A DNA stretch of 64,000 nucleotides from Scatophagus argus (lineage: Eukaryota > Chordata > Actinopteri > Scatophagidae), in contig NC_058506.1 in the NCBI RefSeq assembly GCF_020382885.2, positions 6,448,001 to 6,512,000 on the forward strand, in the 5' to 3' direction. Of this stretch, positions 34,882 through 52,179 are shown piece after piece. Within the stretch, counting starts at the first letter, position 1; each line of letters begins with the position of its first letter. Both the position numbers and the translations under genes were made by a program. The notes under the pieces were generated by a model, which did not search any database, had not been told where the DNA came from, and was given only the letters and a program-made list of their open reading frames with translations.

Positions 34882-37861
34882 CTACAGATCAGACAGAATA
34901 TTGGAAGACAGGCTGCAGGTCAGCCCTGTGCCATCAGGCTCCACATTGATCTTCTTCACAACTCCATCTTCCACCAACATTGAATATCTGAAACACAGGA
35001 TGATATGCACACTGATTCATCGCAATGAACTTGAAATGTATCAGGAAAAGTCACACACTGACCATGATACACCTGTTTTAAAGACTGATTGAATAAAAGA
35101 TTTATGCTTGAAGCATTATCCAAAACTTAATTTCTTAAGCTCCTTGAAAAAAATCAAAAATAGAATGAAAAATTAAAATAATACTGAACTGATTTGGAAC
35201 TGAAACCAAATGAAAGGAGTGAAGATATGTCATAAACATAAAATCAGGAGTTTTCCCATTATTATTCTAAAAATACTAATGTTATCGTATGTAACATGAA
35301 TAGAGTCAAATGGCAGAAATTCAAGAACTCCAACATGCTTATGAATCTGTGTGTGTTTGCCTCTGAAATCTAACAAAACGAACAAAAGGAGGTCCCATGC
35401 ATGTGTGTTGAGCCAGCCTGCTCCCAATATATTAAAAAAACTCAAGTTTTTCTCTCTTGTGAACAGTAAATTGAGATTTCAGACACTTAAGAAATAGACT
35501 TGCAATTTTTGCATCTATAAAATGCAGCACATTGCACAGTCCTACTGAAAAACACATGTCATCAATCTGTTCATCCAAAACCTAAAAAGGCAAAAGGATT
35601 GTTACCTCTTGGATCGTTTGTTCCCAAGTACCTGCACAATCTGATCACTGTCAAGTAGCAGGTCAACTGCCTAAGAGGCAGAAAGAAAAAGACAGATGAC
35701 TACACACTCCCATTATGTGGACCCAAAATATACCACACATTTAGTTTTACCTGTGTAAAAGCTCCAGTGGGATCAGCCAGCATTCGAACCTGCAGGAGAA
35801 AGTAGCAGGAAGCTCATCATTCTTAATATCTGAAATACAATAGTGCATGTCTGCTGTATCATCGACCTCTCTATTCTTAAACAAGGCCACTTAGAAACTT
35901 TGATGAAAAGAAACTGATATCTGAAACTGACTCTGTAAAGCACAGTGATAATGTCAATGAGCAGAGTGTGGTATCTCATCTTTGCAATGCCACATACTGT
36001 AAATGGCAAATGGGATTCACAACACATACAAAATGTGTGACTGAAGTGCCCCTAGCTCTTAATCATATATGATGCGTGATTAATAGTATTGTATCCTCTG
36101 AATGATGGCAATACATGTTCAGCTTTTATATCACAAGTTGACACGGTGCAGGTTGTCACAGACATTTCTCATCACACTAAAGTCCATACCTTGCCATCTG
36201 CTCCATGCTCCTTCCCCCAGGCTGCCATGACAAATGCATCATTGACTGAAATGCAAGCAATTTCCTGTATGCCTTTACTCTTCAAGTCCTCAGCCTGCTG
36301 CACAAAACCAGGGAAGTGAGTCTGAAAGCAAAATGAGAAATAAATAGTCAACTGGAGCAAAGATAACTGTGCACAAGACACAGCAAACAGAGATGAGAGC
36401 ATGAACTCCACCTTGGAACAACCAGGGGTAAAAGCTCCAGGTACAGCAAAGAGGACTCCCTTCTTCCCCTTGAACAGCTGATCCATGGCCACCTTATTTC
36501 CTGGCTCCCCCTCGTGGACCTCCACAGCAGGGAGATGTTCACCAGCCTGTTGAGGATTAAGAAGAAAATGGACACATCCTTATATTAACAAACTGTCAGC
36601 AAATTTAGACAACATGCTTAGTATCTATGAACAGAAGAGACAAGCGATGAAAATATTTTCTGAAGACGCTGCTTTACCCATTGAGTGTCTCAAATGCTGC
36701 TGACATTGCATGCATAGAAGAACACTTTTATTATGGATATAAACAAAATAACATAGCGTGGATGATGGTTTTATATCCATCCATCCATCTATCTAAGCAG
36801 GCAATCCTATACTGAGGTGGAGGAAATGTTAAGTATATAGTTTGATAAATGCAAAGAAAAGATATACGCAAAGCACGCATGACAGGCCATGTGAACACAT
36901 TTCACACACAGTTACTCAATTCAATAGAGATTATTACAGAGATTACAGAGATTATTAAAATAAACAAGTTTCCACTTAGGCCTGGTTTAACAAATGATGC
37001 ATGATAATATTAACAGGATGCGGGCGGCCACTAGAGGGCGACATATTACCACATACAGATACAAGAGGCTTGTTAAAATGGCCGAATGCCTAGATTTGAG
37101 ACTGGTAGTGACGGATTGTATAGTGACACACTTCAACACGTTCATGCTCAAAATACTTTTCAAAAAGCGATAAAAAAAAAATACATATTGCACTTCAAAA
37201 ATATTATCAAAGTTATTTTCCACAAAACAGTGTTGATATGAAGGGCAATTATAAAGTCCAGGAACGCTTTGAAACAGCTGCAATTTAACTCCCAAGTTTC
37301 AAGTTATGGTTACACAAATATGTAGGCCACATGACGGTATGTAAATCAAGTAAACAAAGGAAGGCCAAGGCAAGTTAAATCACTTTAAGGGTCTTAAAAA
37401 TGTTATACTCTTTATTGAGTTTTTAACGTCATTACATACACTGAACCAGCCAGACGACAGGCAGAGTTATCATTGACACTTTGCATTATGCTACGGTCAA
37501 CTGATACCCAGCAGGTGTTGCGGAAGTTGTTGTTGTAAACTACCAAGAGGACAATAGCGGTCGTGACCAACAAACAAATGATATCATGCATAGCTAGCGG
37601 CTATCATGGCGACGGTTTCAGAGAGACTGTTAGCACGGTGCGCTAACAGTGAGACAGAGGAAGGATATAGCCGTATTTGTTGCTTAAACTGAAAAATATA
37701 ACAACACTTTCATATCGCTGTATGAGTTAAAGAGCCAACGGTAGCTAAAAGCATGCAAATCTTACCTGAATCGGCATTTTGACCACAGGAGACGTGTGTA
37801 GCAGCCTTATGCACGGGACGAGGCGGGTGTTCTTGATAAGAGTGGCTGTGATGGAAAGCAT
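34882..37861 (-). CDS. prdx5: Peroxiredoxin-5, atypical 2-Cys, mitochondrial
   Basis: Six minus-strand exons: 37766-37861 (ATG at 37859-37861), 36412-36546, 36190-36321, 35751-35789, 35606-35670 and 34882-34987. All joins are in frame, giving 190 residues. Peroxiredoxin-5 reduces H2O2, alkyl hydroperoxides and peroxynitrite using thioredoxin. The peroxidatic cysteine is Cys75 in PGAFTPGCSK; the resolving cysteine is Cys180 in GTGLTCSL; Cys100 in IACISVNDAF matches the third human cysteine. The first 29 residues are basic and hydroxylated without acids (MLSITATLIKNTRLVPCIRL), a typical mitochondrial presequence, and an internal Met29 matches the short-form start. The protein ends in SDL where human ends in SQL, so peroxisomal targeting may be weak or lost. 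It lies downstream of esrra on the same strand, as in human. Confidence 0.97.
36786..36827 (+). repeat. Direct repeat, copy A (prdx5 intron 1)
   Basis: TCTATCTAAGCAGG, a short variable spacer, then TGAGGTGGAGGAAATG. The same arrangement recurs at 38210-38251. The two copies flank prdx5 exon 1 and its promoter. Confidence 0.75.
37024..37042 (+). promoter_or_regulatory. CTCF-like motif, forward
   Basis: GCGGCCACTAGAGGGCGAC closely fits the known vertebrate CTCF core (CCACTAGAGGGCG-type), here in prdx5 intron 1. Binding is not shown by sequence alone. Confidence 0.6.
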
Positions 37862-38209
37862 TGCAGCTCGCTATTTAACTAGCGTAGTTACTGTTGAGTA
37901 ATGTCTTACCGACAGTTAGGTGTGTTGGATGTGGTTCGTTCGTCGTGTAGTGCGTCAAACACGCCCCGACCTGTCTTAGCACGACTGTCTAACTTATTAC
38001 ACTTTTACCTACAGTACTGTCCCACATTGAGCTTTGTTGGGACTTAACCTAGCTTCCAGATTTGGGCCTGCTAAATCTTTATTTACTGCGCCATCTGCTA
38101 GCAAGATGCCATATGTTTGATGCAGTATTTGCTAGACTGGTTGATACATATGTGGACTGAAGCCAAAACCTTTTAATTTGAAAACAGCGAGTGGAAATCA
38201 GTCAGTCTG

Positions 38210-38251
38210 TCTATCTAAGCAGGGGGGTTCTATATTGAGGTGGAGGAAATG
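38210..38251 (+). repeat. Direct repeat, copy B (upstream of prdx5)
   Basis: TCTATCTAAGCAGG, spacer, TGAGGTGGAGGAAATG: the second copy of the unit at 36786-36827, same orientation, about 1.42 kb away. Confidence 0.75.
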
Positions 38252-41200
38252 GTAGTAAATACATCGTCACATTTTTTTTAGTTATGGTGAAGTTTGTGGT
38301 AGTTTGAATGCCTGAGTCTGTTCATCAGTCCTGCACAGACTCCTCAGGTTCATGTAGCCACGGAAGGCAAAAGCTTTAAATGCTGTCTTAAATAAAGTGA
38401 CACCTACAGTCAGAGGAAGGTAAATGGTTTTTAGTTGCGGTATTGTCAGTCAACTCCTACCATTTTAGTCCTAAGTATTCATTTAGTAATGTTTAGTGGA
38501 CTGTATGTGAAGACTCCAGCCTTTAGTGTTTTGCAGATCATCCCCCATCAAAATCGGATGAGATGTGATATGTGCACTGCATGGTCAAAGTTGAAAGTTT
38601 CAGCAGTCGTCTTCATCACACAACCCCTATCTAATGTGCACACACAAATACACATGCATAAATATACACATGGAGAGATGAGACCAGTGATATGTGGTGG
38701 TGGTGTGTCCATTTATTACACAACACAAAGCACCTACAATAATCCACTCCCTGTTGCGTCAGACAGTGGAAATTCTCACTTTTTTCACAGTGATTTTATG
38801 TGGACATGTTTAGACAAGGACATCAAACTGTTTTATCTAAATGAAAAAAAAAAAAGCCTACACACAGAGATTCACAGCCAACATCACACACAAAAATAAA
38901 GCAGTGTCAACAAACAACGGTAAATTGAGTAAAAAATAGAATTTAATCATTTTAAATAGTCTTTCAAAATACAAACATTGATTTGAACTTCTAAATAATA
39001 TAACGTTTAGTTGCTATTCTTTTTATAACTGGCAATGTTAAATGTACACTGTGGCTATACAAGGAAATGTGTGAGGTTTGGTAATTTATTGTATTGCTCA
39101 TTTATATTAATGCGCACATATTTAATAAAACTACAAATAGCTGTATAATTTTAACAGTGACACTGCAAATGGCCTTGCCTTCACCCTAACAAACTGTACC
39201 TAAAACATATTTGTGTGCTAATGAAAAAGTCACTATGAAGAGACAACAGCTCTGACCCAAGCATCTTACATTTGTTCACTTAAGAATTCTGATTACTTTT
39301 TTTTTTTTTTTTACAAATTAGGTTAGTAAACAAATCAGAGACCAAAAAACTTTTATATGACAGCTGTAACCTATGTCCTATGAATCATCACAGGTGAATC
39401 AGAGAGTCTGAGATTTGAGTCTGCGTTACAAGTTGTACTGTCTTTAAATTTGAATGACCTCCAATGTTTTCGAGCTGCAGTTATTCTTGTGAAACCATAC
39501 CAACCACAGGCCTGCACTCCCCAACCCCCAACGTGTGAGACACTTTGTATCATGCTGCATCTTAGAAAGCATGATTAATGAGCCAAGAACGCGTTAAAGT
39601 TACGAAAACAAATGAAGAAATGATCTCAGGTTTGCACAACTGCAAGACATTCAATAGACCCAATATTTAAACGGACAAATCAAAAGATCAACAATTACAT
39701 TTGCCTCCACAGTTATTTGGCCATCTGGCTCACTCTGCCTCCTGAGGTAGCCCTCTGTAGCCTCACCGTGCTGCTAAATCTATAGAGTCATGTAAATTGA
39801 TCCCTAGAATGACATTCAGCTCCAGATAAACACACCACTGCTAACATAACAAACAAACAAAAAAAAATTTAGTATTCATTAAGATTCATTTCAATACCAA
39901 ACCTACAACAGTGTCACAATGTGAATAAAATACCCTTGAACCCTAGAAAGGAAAATGTATGAAAAAGCAAGTTTCAAGTCTTTACAAATTTCAGAACACC
40001 GTAAGCTGCACAAATATAATTGTAATGGGGAATTTGTATCACATTTGCTGGCTTTATTATCTTCCACTATAAATTGCATGTTTCTTTTTATTTAAATTGA
40101 ACTGTACATGGCTAAAAGATCAATGGCCCTTTGTTCAATTAATATTTCATCTACAGATCTGATTCTGACATCAGATACTGTTGCTTTGCATTGCATGTGA
40201 AGCTTCCTACAATGACCATTTATATTCTAAGTATACTAACCTGCTGAACAATGAGAAGGACTTTCAGGAAGTTGTCACACAAGGTTTCAACATCGAAAGA
40301 AAGATGTTGTTGCATATGTTGCATTCCTTGTTGTCATGAGCCACTTTCAAGTTAAAGTTCAACAGATGCACGTACACAATGGAGGGGTCTCACATCGCAC
40401 AAGCTCTTTTATGCAATGTTCTTCAATACTGCAGAAAATGCAGCAAAATCACCTGTCAACCATATAGGTTAGTATTAGGCATTATACAGCCCCCAAGTCC
40501 AATAGGTTAGACCATTATTTCTGGACAGCACAGCTGCTGAAGTCGAAAATAGTGGTTAGATGTAGGGGAGGAAAGTATAAAAAAGCAGATGAGGCATATG
40601 CATTTCTTTTCTAACCACTGTTGTTCCGACACTGGCTTTAATGACAAAGAGTTGTGTTCTTCCCTGATCTCAGTGTAGCTCACTGGTTTAGACTGCACAG
40701 GAATGCACACATTTGCTTGTAAGGAAGCCAGGTTTTTGTATGCCAATAGGATTTACATACAACACTGAATATATCATCTTCCAAGCAGAGCATTTTATTA
40801 TGTGCTTCTCCTGGACTACACACTGCACAACCTTTTATAAAGAATCCTGCACCTGCCATGTACACTAGTGGTTCCCAACTCCACTATTTGACCCCAAAAG
40901 TGCTGGTGGGTTTCACTCTTACCAGACAGTTAAATCCACTCGTGGCATCCCCGACAACACTTGGGGTCCTGAGAGCAGAGAACTACTGATATACAAGCAC
41001 AACCTGATGTCTCACCATTTTATCTACAATTTATGTGACAGACAATAATCGAGTTATATTGCTTTTAACATATTGCAAGTAATTCCTATGAATTTGCCTA
41101 CACTGACACACTAAACTATGGTAAATAAACGCACTCGATGTGCATGTGAATCTGACCCTATACTGGACCCTCAAGCCTTTTGCCAGATATATAATTATGG

Positions 41201-41628
41201 CTTTCATGAGTTGATGTTGCTTTATTTTTAAAAAGTTCAAAAGCCACATGATTGCAGTCTGTTGTTGGGTACCTAAACTTTGTTCTTCTGTGGTTATGCA
41301 AGTGCAGATTGATGCTGTGATGGAACACGCCATGAAAATAGTTGAAACTGAGAAGTTTTCTGGCATTCACATTTTCACTCTTTGATCTCAGAGCCTTTTA
41401 CTGAAGTTTGGCAGTTACATCTTACCGTAAATAACCACTTCCCAAGTAGGAACATGAATACAAGGTTTTTCTTTTTTCATATTCTTTTCTTCATGTAGCC
41501 TAAGGAAAAGGGACCATTGTCCTCATTATTAATTCTCTGATAAAATCTTTCATTTCTCATTCACTCTTGCAGACTAGGTCTCTGTCTTGTTTTTTCTCCA
41601 TTCCCTTTAACTTCTGCAGCTTCCCGCT
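38252..41628. other. esrra 3' UTR and prdx5-esrra intergenic DNA
   Basis: No convincing coding exon. In human, TRMT112 lies between ESRRA and PRDX5; I looked for it here and saw nothing resembling it. The right part should be esrra 3' UTR; several TTTATT words (AATAAA on the minus strand, for example near 40053 and 41221) could be its signal. Poly-T and poly-A runs occur near 39298 and 38840. Confidence 0.45.
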
Positions 41629-45880
<4,252 letters not shown>

Positions 45881-46284
45881 TCACACTTCAGTCTTTTAAA
45901 CTACCTCCATGCCACTAAGAAGACCAAAATCAGACCTTTGTGGGCAACAGGACTGTACCACTGCCTAAAACAGTCTCCAAGCCTTTACACCAATCAATAC
46001 TGATCTTAACTGTCTTCACCTACAGCTTTAAATTGTCCATGTGGGATGGTTTGAGTGTAAACACGGGAATCGGAAGGAAACAGGCAGCCAAAAAGCAGAA
46101 CGGATGCAGGCAAAAAGTCTAAAGCAGGACGGAAGACCTGAAGGATAAATGCTGCCTTAATCCAAAGTTACCTGTTCGTTTAGATCAACTTCTAAGGTCA
46201 AGTAAACCAAATACAGTTACTATGAAGCAAGCAAGATGTGTTTACTTTACAGATTAGGGATTGAATTATATGATTTATTCAGGG

Positions 46285-46815
46285 ATGAGACTGATTATTA
46301 GTAACCAAGAAGACCAATTAACTGATATGGAACTGATAGACATTTGCAGTAAAAACTGAAAATTTTAGGGTGAAAATTTGGAATAAGTCCAATTTACTCA
46401 AGTACTATAGAATTACTGTATGTAAGCACTTCTGCTTAGTATTTCTATTTACGGCTTATTTATACTTACATTATCCACAACATTTTAGAGACAAAGATTG
46501 TACTTTCTATTCCACTATATTTATGCGTTGACTTTCGTTACTTATTGCTTCGCAGAGTCATAATGTTCATTATAGGTTATAGGCTATTACTTGTGACGTG
46601 TAACCAACTAGATAGTGTTGTTGGCAGAATACCGAGTGAAACCACAGAGTGGTGACTACACAGAGAGGGTGCTGCAACAGAGCCAAAGTAGCACGTTTTT
46701 GAATTAATTTATTTTATCAGTAATCAGAGAGAACAAGCACCAATACCGATGATCAAAAGGATGCTGACTATTGGCTCTGATAATCACCCAGGCCAATAAT
46801 CGATCAATCTGTAAT
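46285..46815. repeat. Composite repeat in esrra intron 1
   Basis: The outer parts (GACTGATTATTAGTAACCAA near 46289 and GGCCAATAATCGATCAATC near 46792) resemble the two ends of one teleost repeat rich in GATTATTAG/ATAATCG words. The middle (about 46395-46575, with TTGTACTTTCTATTCCACTA) belongs to a different repeat, also present at 59540-59660. This looks like one repeat inserted into another. Confidence 0.5.
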
Positions 46816-46879
46816 TAAAATCATGGTAAATTTTCTCTGCTGGGAGCATGGACGATGTAAAAGACCTACATTTTGCTTT

Positions 46880-46903
46880 ATCAGCATGCTAACATCACAA
46901 TGG
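46880..46903 (-). repeat. Fragment of dispersed teleost repeat
   Basis: ATCAGCATGCTAACAT matches the family at 8921-8960 and 21581-21930. It is very short. Confidence 0.35.
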
Positions 46904-49716
46904 GCCTGCTTGTTCCTTCTCTTTAGTAGCTCTCAGTCCTGTGTTGTTTGTGCTATTTTTTCCTCAGTTAGGATTTTAAGCCATCAAAAACACCTTACAT
47001 TCACCAGACCAGAACTTTCACACCAAAAATGAAACTATACTTTCCTCAAATCATCACCACAGTGTGAAGCCTTTGTGACTGTGACATTTATAGATATTAA
47101 AATAGCCAAGGTGACTGGATGAAGGTCACTGTGCTCATGAACAGTGACCGCTCTTCCCTAGTCAGACACATAACTCACGTTCAAGTATGGCACTAAGTGT
47201 ACTGCGGCAGCATGATTGCCCGGCAAAGACTGTGTAGTTCTCAATTTCATTACAGGAACAAGCATGGCTAATTCTTCATGCTAGTGAGAAAATGAAATGT
47301 ATGTTCCTGAATCTAAATATAGGCACACAAAGGCTTTTGAGTGCAAAATTATAGTTAATATGTATATTGTACCCATAACTTCTTACATGATAAAAAAAAA
47401 CTATCAGCGGTACATTTTCAGCACTGCAAGGGACAGAATAATGACCGTAATTTATCATTAAATCTGTTATTAAACTATTAAAATGTCCTCCTCTATTTTA
47501 CTAAGAGTAACAACACCAAACAAAATATTCCTCTAAATCATACAAGATACTTAACACACATTCACTGTTGCCCACTGTTTAAGATGGTTATCCAAGGTCA
47601 AGCTAGCCACAAATATGAAAATCAAACTGCCACAAGTTAAGACAGTACAATAGAAATACACTTAATTAAATTGCAAAGATTCAGAATGCTGCATGTATAC
47701 TGTGGAAGAAATACAACTCCTTATGTCAAAAACAATCATGACAATTAAAAGAAGAGATTTCATTTTTTAAGTGAGTGTACAGTTATGACCTTTTAAAAAT
47801 TTACTGCCATTGCCAATAGTCAGAGCACTTCATCTCAATCATGCATTGCATCCATCACAAATAATTAGGCTAGTCTGATTTCTTTGATGTATAATGTAAT
47901 AATATCAAATGGGTATTTGTGTCAGGAAGTTTCTTGCCTTAACAACTTAACAAGCCAATGGGTGAGCACTTGCGTGATTTGTGACATAAGTGACCACTGA
48001 TCTACCTGCAAAAATTATGGAAATAATACATTTAGAAGTGTGTACCAAGAATATACCACTCCATTACGTACACCCATAAAAGGAGACCCAGTCAATACAC
48101 CATACATACCATATAGCCAACAAAGACAAATTGTTCATGTTTCACTACACTCCCTGTAATTGACTTCTTGGGCCAAAATTTACATTCTGTTACATTGACT
48201 ATACATACATTAATGCAGTGCCTTACTTGAGTGATGTTACAGTTTAATAGATCAGTATACAGCCTCAGTCCAGTTAGGAGCTGAAAGTGACCTGTGATAA
48301 TTGCCAACGATTATTTCCCTCATTTATCAGTTGCAACCAGTATATTTACAAAGTGTTGCAATATTTAAAATACACTGCCTATGGTTAGTTCAACACTCCA
48401 ATCCCTCACCCTGCCCACAATGACAACAGTACATGCAGCTGTATGTTCTGTGCACCCTGGAGTGAGTAACTGGCCTAAAAATAAATGATTAATTGTCTGT
48501 TTTGATTAATTGTCTGTTTTATTTGAAACATTCACTAGAGTCAAATGAAGGTAAACACTTGCATGTCTATACACATTATCTAACAACTTGACAAAAGAAA
48601 ATATTAGTCAACTATCTGTGTTTATGGCATGTAATCAATGAGAGCTCAGTTCTGACCTGTGTTGTATGCTGTTTGTCTATGTCTGTCTTCAGGAAATATG
48701 CCATATATTATTCATTTATACACACATATAATAAATGAACTCTACTGATAACTCCAGATAAATGAAAAGTTGACCTGAATGTGACCAAAGATATTCAATA
48801 TCAGGCGTATAAACTGGGTATTAATGCTTTGATGAAGACTGAGTCATTTCCTGGATGCCAACTTCCCAAAACAAAATCTCACAGAATACATGTATTTGCA
48901 AACAATACAAAATGAAATACAGGGTACACTTGTAGATGTTGTGCAATACTTTTGCCTGATAGGTTCAAGACACTAAGGAAGGGACTTAATGCTTACTGCA
49001 AAACACTCACTGCAATCCAAGTATGCCTTTTATTATAATTAGTGCTACAGCAGATAATGCACTTCTATAGTAGCTGGCAGTCCATACTTTCTTTGGAGTT
49101 TGCCCCCTCTGGACTTGATAGTAGCACTATTTGGCAAGCACAAGGGGGTCACAGCAAACCTAGCCTGTTTAAAGTTTAGCTTACTTGCACTGAGTTTACA
49201 AGCTCAGTGAATGGATCAGCCAATAATATCAGGACTAGTACATGAGCCCAGATAACCAAATATATGATTCTATTTCGCTCATACTTTAAGCACACCAACA
49301 AGTATGGCTTTACCATGTGCACCGCTGGCCAGTTCCACATCTGCTTTGGCAAATGAGGAACACCGGTACCTTTAACGAAAATATGAAAAAGCAAGTGATA
49401 GTAGCTAAATCGTTACTATCAGTTTGATTAAATCAGATTTAACATTGTGTAAACCGGATAAAGTGGGCTAAAGTTCTTTGTTATCCATGTAACTCGCCAC
49501 AGAAACGTGTCGTGTGTACAGTAAACTAACACACGAGCATGTTTTGAGTAGCGTTAGCATTAGCTTCAACAACAGTAGACACATTATAAGTGTAGGTTAG
49601 CTACCATTAGCTAAGTAAGCTAACAGTTGCTAGCGTTAATCCTGAGTGACCAGCTCTCTGCTCCTGAGGCCGAGGTTTATTTTTGTCGCTCTAACCCGGA
49701 CTAGGCCGCATCTTAC

Positions 49717-49870
49717 CTGATAACGGTGACTGGTATAGCACGTTAAGTCTCTACACGGTGTAATATCATGACCCACGTTTGACAGAAAATCGGTTTCCAG
49801 ACTGCCAGACTGCCAGCTGCCTGCTAGCTCGTGTCGGCTAAGTGTGTGTTGAGATGGGCCGGGCTACTAT
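49717..49870 (-). promoter_or_regulatory. esrra untranslated first exon and promoter region (proximal)
   Basis: On the minus strand, TTATCAG followed by GTAAGATG is a strong splice donor ending an exon at 49717. Above it the sequence is CpG-richer than the flanks, with GGGCCGGGC near 49856. The exon would splice to the acceptor just above the esrra ATG (45814-45815). The position and the absence of another gene support an esrra 5' UTR exon; the start site itself is not visible. Confidence 0.5.
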
Positions 49871-51996
49871 GGGCTTTCTCTCGCCGCAGGTAGATGATTA
49901 TGGATGGATATACTGGGGCGAAAACGCATTAGTTCAAAGAGCACCCTAGATACACTTTTTATCATTGTTGAACTGCTTAATTTCAGTAGACGTTTACACA
50001 GGCTTGAATGTGACAAACTAACATTACAGTTTAGTGTTTAGGGAAAAAATCTGAAATGATAAGATTGAGGAACATCACAAAAGGTCGCTGTTAGTAGGTG
50101 ACAGTGGAGAAATATGTTCAGTCCTGATTATAAAACTGATATAAGCTTATAATAAGCTGACAGGCATGATCATAAATGAACTTACTGCAAGTCTCTTAGT
50201 CATGAATCAAAAGTATAGACTCATGGATGATGATCTACAAACTGACTGACATTTAACTGGTGAGTGGTATTAATTCAGTCAGCGTTCATTTGTTTTGCGC
50301 TGCACATTCGTAAATTTCAGGCATCTATCTTCACTTTGCAAATTTTGATTCTGTTCAACAGAAATTTTTCCACCCCCAGGCTGCATACAGCATCTCAAAG
50401 ACTGATACCTTGGTTGCTTCTTTCTCCTCTCACAATGATTTATACCACTTCATCAGAGAGCCATCCTCTCTGCCCTCCAATCTTGTCTCTTATTTATCCT
50501 TTTTAGGCTTACATGGCAATCACAGCCCATCCTTTCAACATGTCCTATGAGATTTGATTGTAACAGAATGATGCACACAAAGCTATCACTGGCCACTTTT
50601 CATATTTTGGATATGAAATGAGAAGCCAACACCTTCAGAATAGTTCTCTGCTGTTTTGATGCATTTCTCCTTCCACATCCCACTTTTGTCTGTGAGAATT
50701 TTCTGAGAAGACGTTAACATTGCCAGCTGAATGTCCATCACAGCCTTACAAGAATGAACTGAGGCAGAGGAGACTACAAAATAAAATTAATAGACATAAT
50801 CCTACTGGAATACAACATAATATTTCATGAGCATAAAAAGTGATGTGAAAACAGATTACCTCTTTGCTGAGCTGGAGTTTGAAACCTTTACGTCTGTGAC
50901 TCCCGGTGGAAGCTCAACGAAGTGCTATTGCTTTCGAATAAAGTGTGCAGTTCTCAGAAAACCTGCGAAGCAAGCAAAGGTTTTTGAGTGCCGTCACAGA
51001 ATTTACAGCCAGGCCATTTTTCATGTTCCCACCTGCCACTAGTAACTTTAATGGTCACAGACCTGGTTTTACATGTTTGGTCATTATAAAGGATCTTAAC
51101 AATAACAGCAATGCCAGTTTTCAGATGTACCAGATATATGTTGGCAATAGTTTTGTTTCCTCTGTGGGGAGTTCACCTGTATAAGCGTAAAACTGACTTG
51201 TCCTTCCTAAGATACATATTCCACTGTATCTACCCAGATTTCTGCATGCAGCTCGTACCCTCCCCTTTACGCTGCGTGACACACTCCAAAGGTCACAGTC
51301 GCAGGAATGCTTGAAGGACAGAACAAGTAAAGCCAACACCTTGTCTCTCACTCAGACAGAGTCCTGAGCTGAAGTTTGGTGATAACTTTCTGTAAATAAT
51401 TAAAGAGACCACTTTTAATGAATATTAAAAAATAAAGCATTACATACAATATAATTTCAGTTACTCGTTACTCTTGAAAGTATAAATATGACTCTGGCTT
51501 TGCACAAAAAGTAGACAACATTAAATGCCAAATTACAGCAAAGATTTTTTTTTTTTTCAAACAACAATCAACTTGGGCAACAAGGCGGGAATACGTGGAA
51601 ATAAACTGATGCTTTTTTCACATTATTTGGAACAGATCAGAACAAAAAGTTAAACGTGACATTTCAAAAAAAGATGATTAGTTCGAATTTAACATGTAGA
51701 TCTGGATTTCAAACATCGAAGACAATTAAACAAACTATTAACTGTCATGAACTCAAGTGATTCTTTGTGCTAAATGCTATTTCTGAACATGTTTTTCCTT
51801 TTATTTATTTTTTTACTCTATAAATCTAGAGAGACCAATGACAGCAAATAAACGAGTCTTACTTTTGTCTTTAATGTTTTTAAAGGGGTCTTGTCATAGT
51901 GTTGTCAGGTTCTTTGACGCTGATAGTGCACTACACACACAACTCAGTTTGAGGCTTTTAAATGTGGCGCACCGTGGAGAAGGCGAGAACAGCACC

Positions 51997-52090
51997 CAGG
52001 GGTGACCTTGCTTACTGATCTCGGACCGGTGAAAGGTTAATTGCCATAGTGGATTATGCCTTAAGATCAGTGACCTCAATCCTGATCTAG
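51997..52090. other. Strongly self-complementary segment, possible structured RNA
   Basis: ACTGATCT (about 52013-52020) pairs perfectly with AGATCAGT (about 52065-52072). Inside, AAGGTTAAT pairs loosely with ATTATGCCTT around a TGCCATAGTGG loop; outside, further GACC and TGATCT words recur. It resembles none of the snRNA, Y RNA, RNase P/MRP or 7SK genes I compared from memory, and has no clear Pol III terminator. It may be a repeat relic. Confidence 0.25.
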
Positions 52091-52179
52091 CAGGCTCGGG
52101 GTCTTGCATAGTTCAATGTGTTAAGGCAGAAAGAAGAATAACTCGGGGGGGTTACAACACACACACTTATGTATAAGCT

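Noticed and set aside
36172-36525. A single 117-residue prdx5-like frame read straight through
   Set aside because: It runs through intron 2. Splicing at 36412 and 36321 restores the continuous peroxiredoxin sequence, so there is no truncated gene here.
38435-38899. A 154-codon open frame on the plus strand
   Set aside because: The composition is that of AT-rich non-coding DNA, there is no domain or splice support, and the end runs through poly-A.
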